Shown one piece after another: positions 6,101 through 9,540 of a stretch of DNA of 9,540 bases. The stretch is from DASUBV01 sp035763085. Lineage in GTDB: Bacteria > Actinomycetota > Actinomycetes > Streptosporangiales > Streptosporangiaceae. A program made the position numbers and the translations under genes. The stretch is taken from the NCBI GenBank assembly GCA_035763085.1, contig DASUBV010000097.1, forward strand, positions 1 through 9,540, read 5' to 3'. Below the pieces are notes generated by a model. The model ran no database searches. It saw only the letters and a program-made list of their open reading frames with translations, and had not been told where the DNA came from. Positions within the stretch are counted from its first letter, which is position 1, and each line of letters starts with the position of its first letter.

Positions 6101-6703
6101 GTGGCCGAGCTGCGATCGTTCATCTTCCTGGACCAGCTCCAGCCGCAGACCATGTGCTACCTGGGCAGCTGGGTGCGCGGCCGGCTGCCCCGGCTGGGCG
6201 TGGCCGCACAGGTCATCGAGATCGCGCCGGGCCTGGACATCGAGCCGCTGACCGACATCGCGCTCAAGGAGGCCGACGTCCAGGCCGGGATCCTGGTCGT
6301 GGAGCGCCAGTTCGGCTACCTGGAGCTGCACGGCAGCACGTCGGCGGTGCACGCGGCCAGTGCCGCCGTGCTGGCCGCGCTGGGCGTCAGCGCCGACACC
6401 GCGACCCGGCCGCAGGTGCTGGCCTCGCGGATCATCACCCGCGTTGACAACCAGCACGCGTTCCTGGTCAACCGCAACAAGCTCGGCTCGATGGTGCTGC
6501 CCGGCGAGTCGCTGTTCGTGCTGGAGCTGCAGCCGGCCTCGTACGCGATCCTGGCCGCCAACGAGGCGGAGAAAGCGGCGCAGGTCAAGATCGTGGACTA
6601 CCGGATGATCGGCGCGACCGGCCGGGTGTACCTGTCCGGCCGGGAGGACGACGTGCGCCAGGCCCGCGACGCGGTCACCAGCCTGCTCGGGACCCCGCAG
6701 TGA
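6101..6703 (+). CDS. BMC-T shell protein (two fused BMC domains), first copy
   Basis: A 200-residue protein made of two BMC-type alpha/beta domains, roughly residues 1-95 and 104-200, the normal size of trimeric tandem-domain shell proteins. Characteristic stretches: EIAPGLDIEPLTDIALK, GILVVERQFGYLELHG, and MVLPGESLFVLELQPAS with MIGATGRVYLSG in the second half. It is clearly a paralogue of the protein at 8001-8648, which has the same landmarks in the same order. Known: mycobacterial RMM shells contain two such proteins, one of them reported as an offset double ring; these may stack as gated pores passing larger substrates and cofactors. The start is GTG at 6101, three bases after the dehydrogenase stop; the ribosome site GGTGGGCGGG is imperfect, suggesting coupling. 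By order and neighbours it corresponds to the shell gene next to the dehydrogenase in Mycobacterium smegmatis (recalled, not checked). Confidence 0.93.
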   Translation: MAELRSFIFLDQLQPQTMCYLGSWVRGRLPRLGVAAQVIEIAPGLDIEPLTDIALKEADVQAGILVVERQFGYLELHGSTSAVHAASAAVLAALGVSADTATRPQVLASRIITRVDNQHAFLVNRNKLGSMVLPGESLFVLELQPASYAILAANEAEKAAQVKIVDYRMIGATGRVYLSGREDDVRQARDAVTSLLGTPQ

Positions 6704-7401
6704 CCGGCCCGGGCAACGGCAGCCGGCCGCCCGGCAGCGCAGCGGCCGGGCCCGGCGGCCTGGCCGCCGACGGTGAGCTGCGGGCGCTGGTCCGCGAGGT
6801 GCTCCGCGACATCCTGCCGACTCTGACCGTCAGCGGTATCGCGCGCACCCCGGGCGCCTCGAGCCCTGCGAGCCCGGCGCCGTCCGGCCGGCCCGCGGCT
6901 GTTCCGCTGACGATCCCGCCCGCCGCACCGCTCAGCTCAGTGCCGGTCGCCAGCCCCGCCGCTGTTCCCCCGGCAGCCCCGCCCGCCGCGCCGCCTAGCT
7001 CAGTACCGCTCGCCAGTTCTGCCGCTGCCGCCGCTCCGGCCCCCGGGACCTCGGCCGGGCAGCCAGCTTCGGGCGGCTCTGGCACGCAGGTGCGGCCAGT
7101 GCAGCTAAGGACCGACGAGGAGCTGCGGGAGTTCGTGCTGCAGGTGGTGCGGCTGGCCGACAATCCCAAGCGGCGCCGCGACCTGCTGGCCGGGCGCCTG
7201 ACGTTCACCCTGGACAGCGGCGGCGCGGCGGCCGACCCGGCCGTGACACACCGGGTCGACAAGGGCGCGGTAACCGAGCGGGCCGTGATCGCCGCCGCCC
7301 GGGCCGGTGCCGGGCTGGTGCTCGGACCGCGCGCGGTGCTGACCCCGCTGGCCCGCGACAAGGCCCGGGCGCTGGGCGTCCGCGTCGAGAAGGAGCGGTG
7401 A
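6700..7401 (+). CDS. Microcompartment-associated protein with N-terminal encapsulation-type helix, long Pro/Ala linker and small C-terminal domain
   Basis: Not assigned to a characterised family. The 233 residues fall in three parts. Residues 24-42 (core ELRALVREVLRDILPTL) form an amphipathic helix of encapsulation type, close in pattern to the dehydrogenase C-terminus. Residues 44-137 are a Pro/Ala/Ser-rich, probably disordered linker containing a 21-residue imperfect repeat. Residues 138-233 begin with a charged helix (DEELREFVLQVVRLADNP, basic KRRR) and end with VTERAVIAAARAGAGLVLG and VLTPLARDKARALGVRV, a terminal motif that recurs in several microcompartment proteins such as EutQ-like ones. 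No catalytic motif is visible. It starts at GTG 6700, overlapping the previous stop as GTGA. The position between BMC-T and BMC-P suggests a scaffold, adaptor or assembly factor linking cargo to shell (inference). A hypothetical gene at the same position exists in mycobacterial RMM loci as far as recalled. Confidence 0.88.
   Translation: MTGPGNGSRPPGSAAAGPGGLAADGELRALVREVLRDILPTLTVSGIARTPGASSPASPAPSGRPAAVPLTIPPAAPLSSVPVASPAAVPPAAPPAAPPSSVPLASSAAAAAPAPGTSAGQPASGGSGTQVRPVQLRTDEELREFVLQVVRLADNPKRRRDLLAGRLTFTLDSGGAAADPAVTHRVDKGAVTERAVIAAARAGAGLVLGPRAVLTPLARDKARALGVRVEKER
6918..7026. repeat. 63-bp (21-codon) imperfect tandem repeat in the linker of the 233-residue protein
   Basis: Bases from 6918 and from 6981 run parallel for about 46 bases with roughly eight differences, at an offset of exactly 63. 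The coded repeat is PPAAPLSSVPVASPAA followed by PPAAPPSSVPLASSAA. Because the period is in frame, linker length could vary between strains by unit gain or loss. Confidence 0.7.
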
Positions 7402-7694
7402 TGCTGCAAGCCGTGGTGGTCGGGAATGTGTGGTCGACCCGCCGGATCGACGGGCTGCCGGCCGGGGCCTTCCTGGAGGTCGAGGTCACGGGGTCCGGGG
7501 ACCGGCTGGTCGCCTTCGACGTACTGGGCACCGGCATCGGCGAGCGGGTGCTGGTAGCGCAGGGCTCGGTGGCGGCGGGCTGGCTGCCGGACCGGCCGCC
7601 GGTCGACGCGCTCATCATTGGCTCCATCGACGAACCAGCCCCGGCCGCGCCGGCCACGACCCCGGCCAGGCGCAAGCCGGGCGGCAAGAAGTGA
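7401..7694 (+). CDS. BMC-P shell vertex protein (EutN/CcmL family)
   Basis: A 97-residue protein of usual length for the pentameric vertex family. Seen: the N-terminal LQAVVVGNVWSTRR signature, a beta-rich core with LVAFDVLGTGIGERVLVAQGS, and the closing PVDALIIGSID. A basic, flexible tail rich in Ala, Pro, Arg and Lys (about the last 20 residues, ending PGGKK) extends beyond the fold. Known: five copies form a truncated pyramid that caps the vertices and closes the shell. AAGGAG at 7390-7395 places the start at ATG 7401 with a 5-base spacer; the GTG three bases earlier would have only two. The ATG shares one base with the TGA of the upstream gene. Only one BMC-P gene is seen here, in contrast to types with three. 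Confidence 0.94.
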   Translation: MLQAVVVGNVWSTRRIDGLPAGAFLEVEVTGSGDRLVAFDVLGTGIGERVLVAQGSVAAGWLPDRPPVDALIIGSIDEPAPAAPATTPARRKPGGKK

Positions 7695-7717
7695 GCTCAT
7701 AGCGGAGAGGAAATCCC

Positions 7718-7996
7718 ATGGCACAGAACGCGCTGGGCATGATCGAGACAAAGGGCTACGTAGCCGCCCTGGCCGCCGCCGACGCGATGGTCAAGGCGGC
7801 CAACGTGGTCATCGTCGGCCGCCAGGAGGTCGGCGACGGCCTGGTCGCCGTGATTATCAACGGCGACGTGGGCGCGGTGAAGGCCGCCACCGAGGCCGGT
7901 GCCGAGACCGCATCCAGCGTCGGCGAGCTGGTGTCGGTGCACGTCATCCCGCGCCCGCACAACGAGCTCGGCAAGCACTTCGTGGTCTCCGAGTAG
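7718..7996 (+). CDS. BMC-H hexameric shell protein (PduA-like) with an acidic pore loop
   Basis: A 92-residue single BMC domain that aligns without gaps to recalled PduA through MIETKG, ADAMVKAANV, NGDVGAVKAATEAGA and VHVIPRPH. The edge lysine Lys26 and the PRPH arginine are kept. The pore loop differs: EVGDG (37-41), where PduA has KIGSG, so Glu37 and Asp40 replace Lys and Ser. Six copies would line the pore with carboxylates, which would favour cationic amines over neutral or anionic molecules (inference). Known: BMC-H hexamers tile the shell facets and are the most abundant shell part. It has the widest junction inside the shell cluster (23 bases after the BMC-P stop) and its own clear site GAGAGG about 7 bases before the ATG, which fits higher expression than its coupled neighbours. 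Confidence 0.96.
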   Translation: MAQNALGMIETKGYVAALAAADAMVKAANVVIVGRQEVGDGLVAVIINGDVGAVKAATEAGAETASSVGELVSVHVIPRPHNELGKHFVVSE

Positions 7997-8000
7997 CTCG

Positions 8001-8648
8001 ATGCCGGGCCTGACCACCGGCATCGAGCTGCGGGTCTACCTGCCGATCGCGAGCCTGCAGCGGCAGTTCGCTGCCTACCTGGGCACGCCCACCCGCGCCC
8101 GGGGCTACCCGCCGATGGAGGGCGACCATGCCCTCATCGTCGAGGTGGCGCCGGGGCTGGCCGTCCAGCGGATCACCGACCTGGCGCTGCGCGCCGAGCC
8201 TGCCGTGGAGCCGGGCATCTTGTTCGTCGAGCGGCACTTCGGCGTACTCGAGGTGCACGCCCGCGACGCCGGCGAGGTGGAGCGCGCAGGCGCGGCGATC
8301 CTGGCCGGGATCGGCCAGCAGCCCGCCGACCAGCTGCGGCCGCGGCTGCTGTATGCCGACGTGATCGAGGACATCACCGACCAGCAGGCGGTGATCATCA
8401 ACCGGTCCCGGGGCGCGTCGATGATCCTGCCCGGCCAGTCGCTGCTGGTGTGCGAGATGGCGCCCGCGCTGTTCGCGGCGGTGGCGGCCAACGCGGCCGA
8501 GCAGGCCGCGCCGGAGAACACTCTGGTCGACGTGGCTATGATCGGCGCCTCCGGCCGCCTGTACCTGGCCGGGACGACCGCCGGAGTGCGCCGCTCGCAG
8601 GCGGCCATCGAGCAGCTGCTCGCCCGTGTCGAGGGACGTGACCATTGA
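8001..8648 (+). CDS. BMC-T shell protein (two fused BMC domains), second copy
   Basis: A 215-residue tandem-domain shell protein, domains roughly 8-105 and 112-212. Landmarks EVAPGLAVQRITDLALR, GILFVERHFGVLEVHA, MILPGQSLLVCEMAPA and MIGASGRLYLAG match those of the protein at 6101-6703 one for one, so the two arose by duplication and have since diverged. The frame is open from further upstream, but ATG 8001, four bases after the BMC-H stop, gives a start with no overlap into the BMC-H gene and the right domain length; no strong ribosome site precedes it, so coupling is likely. It has a longer N-terminal lead (MPGLTTGIEL) than its paralogue. Known: the mycobacterial system also has two such proteins flanking the H and P genes. 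Stacked double trimers with gated pores are typical. Its stop overlaps the kinase start. Confidence 0.93.
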   Translation: MPGLTTGIELRVYLPIASLQRQFAAYLGTPTRARGYPPMEGDHALIVEVAPGLAVQRITDLALRAEPAVEPGILFVERHFGVLEVHARDAGEVERAGAAILAGIGQQPADQLRPRLLYADVIEDITDQQAVIINRSRGASMILPGQSLLVCEMAPALFAAVAANAAEQAAPENTLVDVAMIGASGRLYLAGTTAGVRRSQAAIEQLLARVEGRDH

Positions 8649-9540
8649 CCAGCAGCCCGCCGCGGCGGCCCGGCCAGCCAGCCGCGCCAGCCCCGCCGGT
8701 TCCGCCCGGCATGGCAGCTCAGCCAGGCCCGGCCGATACCGCAAGCCAGCCAACCCTGGCCGGCACGGCAGCTCAGTCAGCCCCGGCCGGCACGACAGGC
8801 CAGCCCGGCCCGGCCGGCACCTCGCCGGAGGAGATCCTCCGCGGGTATGACCCGTTCGCGCAGGCGGCGCTGGCCCCGTTCGGGTTCTCGCCTGCCGCCC
8901 GGCTATCGCTGCTCAGCCTGTCCGAGAACGCCACCTACCGCGTCGATGACCCGCAGCGGACGGCGGTGCTGCGGGTCCACCGGACCGGCTATCACCCGGC
9001 CGGCGCAGTTGCCTCCGAGCTGGCCTGGCTGCAGGCATTGCGCGCCGAGACGGGACTGCGCACTCCCGCGGTGTTCCCGGCCGCCGACGGGCGGCAGGTG
9101 GTGGACATCACGATCGGGACGGTGACCCGGCAGGTCGTGTTGTTCGAGTGGCTGCCCGGTACCGAGCCGGCCGAGGACCAGCTCCCGGGGAAGTTCGAGC
9201 TGCTGGGCGAGATCTGCGGCCGGATGCACCGGCACTCCCGCGGCTGGGCGCGGCCCGCCTCGTTCGTCCGGTTCTCCTGGGACTACGACACCTGCGTCGG
9301 CGCGACGCCGCGGTGGGGGCGGTGGCAGGACGGCATCGGGGTCGGCCCCGGTGAGCACGCCACGCTGGCCCGCGCGGCAGGCACGATGCAGGCCCGGCTG
9401 GCTCGTTTCGGAAAAGGCCCGGACCGGTTCGGCCTGATCCATGCCGACATGCGGCTGGCCAATCTGCTGGTCAACGGCCCCGACATCCAGGTCATCGACT
9501 TTGACGACTGCGGGTTCGGGTGGTTCCTGTTCGACCTGGG
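8645..9540 (+). CDS. APH-family small-molecule kinase, probable amino-alcohol kinase (3' end outside window)
   Basis: The frame is open from 8642 to the right edge; 298 codons are present. A stop at 8639-8641 limits the N-terminus to TTG 8645 (GAGGGA 8 bases upstream, TTGA overlap with the BMC-T stop) or ATG 8711. Residues from about 62 form a protein-kinase-like APH fold: ENATYRVD near the nucleotide loop, a beta strand with VLRVHR, the catalytic HADMRLAN (His266, Asp268, Asn273), and the metal-binding VIDFDD (Asp285). Known: this family includes aminoglycoside, choline, hydroxylysine and amino-alcohol kinases; in M. smegmatis the equivalent microcompartment gene was shown to encode an (S)-1-amino-2-propanol kinase (recalled). 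The context supports amino-alcohol phosphorylation, not antibiotic resistance. The first 60 residues, if translated, are a Pro/Ala/Gly-rich disordered tail with internal repeats, unusual for the family. Confidence 0.9.
   Translation, partial: MTSSPPRRPGQPAAPAPPVPPGMAAQPGPADTASQPTLAGTAAQSAPAGTTGQPGPAGTSPEEILRGYDPFAQAALAPFGFSPAARLSLLSLSENATYRVDDPQRTAVLRVHRTGYHPAGAVASELAWLQALRAETGLRTPAVFPAADGRQVVDITIGTVTRQVVLFEWLPGTEPAEDQLPGKFELLGEICGRMHRHSRGWARPASFVRFSWDYDTCVGATPRWGRWQDGIGVGPGEHATLARAAGTMQARLARFGKGPDRFGLIHADMRLANLLVNGPDIQVIDFDDCGFGWFLFDL
8708..8789. repeat. 54-bp-offset direct repeat in the kinase N-terminal tail
   Basis: Bases 8708-8735 and 8762-8789 match at 25 of 28 positions at an offset of 54 bases (18 codons). 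They code for GMAAQPGPA and GTAAQSAPA; a weaker third copy follows, coding for GTTGQPGPAG. The in-frame period supports translation of this stretch and suggests the tail grew by duplication. Confidence 0.65.

Noticed and set aside
5465..6457. 330-codon open frame on the minus strand
   Set aside because: It is opposite the dehydrogenase and the first BMC-T gene, with shadow-type composition and no motif. The same holds for the minus-strand frames at 4121-5119 and 7944-8753.
7899..8000. Earlier start for the second BMC-T protein within the BMC-H gene
   Set aside because: It would add 34 Ser/Arg-rich residues read out of frame over the BMC-H gene. ATG 8001 gives the normal BMC-T length and follows the coupled pattern of the operon.
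8645..9540. APH-family gene as an aminoglycoside resistance determinant
   Set aside because: The fold is shared, but coupling to the shell genes and the known amino-alcohol kinase in the equivalent mycobacterial locus make a metabolic role far more likely.
1..9540. Insertion sequences, tRNA, rRNA, integrase or attachment sites
   Set aside because: No transposase or integrase motifs, no cloverleaf-like sequences and no terminal repeats were seen in any part of the window.

Overview
The window is high-GC DNA with tightly packed, often overlapping genes. GTG and TTG starts are common, and so are proteins rich in Ala, Pro and Arg. All of this suggests an actinobacterium; no species can be named. 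The centre of interest is a bacterial microcompartment (BMC) operon. Its gene content matches the family known from Mycobacterium and Rhodococcus as RMM, also called the aminoacetone utilization microcompartment.

Layout. Minus strand: an FGGY carbohydrate kinase cut by the left edge (1-646), a 317-base non-coding stretch with a strong hairpin and short repeats, and an APC-superfamily permease (964-2517). A 501-base divergent control region (2518-3018) follows, rich in inverted repeats, including three sites resembling operators of FadR-type GntR regulators. Plus strand, all apparently one operon: a class III PLP enzyme (3019-4320), a possible 49-residue coupled peptide (4317-4466) lying over a 44-bp tandem duplication, a CoA-acylating aldehyde dehydrogenase with a C-terminal encapsulation-type helix (4463-6097), a tandem-domain BMC-T shell protein (6101-6703), an unrecognised 233-residue Pro/Ala-linker protein with an N-terminal encapsulation-type helix (6700-7401), a BMC-P vertex pentamer (7401-7694), a BMC-H hexamer (7718-7996), a second BMC-T (8001-8648), and an APH-family small-molecule kinase (8645 to the right edge, incomplete).

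How the genes may work together (inference from gene content and recalled work on the mycobacterial system). The permease imports an amino alcohol or related amine. The APH-type kinase phosphorylates it. The PLP enzyme acts either as a phospho-lyase or as a transaminase and releases an aldehyde. The encapsulated aldehyde dehydrogenase turns the aldehyde into an acyl-CoA. The H, P and two T shell proteins would enclose the volatile aldehyde. The amino-alcohol dehydrogenase and the transcription regulator expected for such loci are not in this window.

Most notable: the matching encapsulation-type helices on two different proteins, the poorly known 233-residue linker protein, an acidic pore (Glu37/Asp40) in the BMC-H protein, the coupled 49-residue ORF with its internal duplication, and the structured, operator-rich divergent region.
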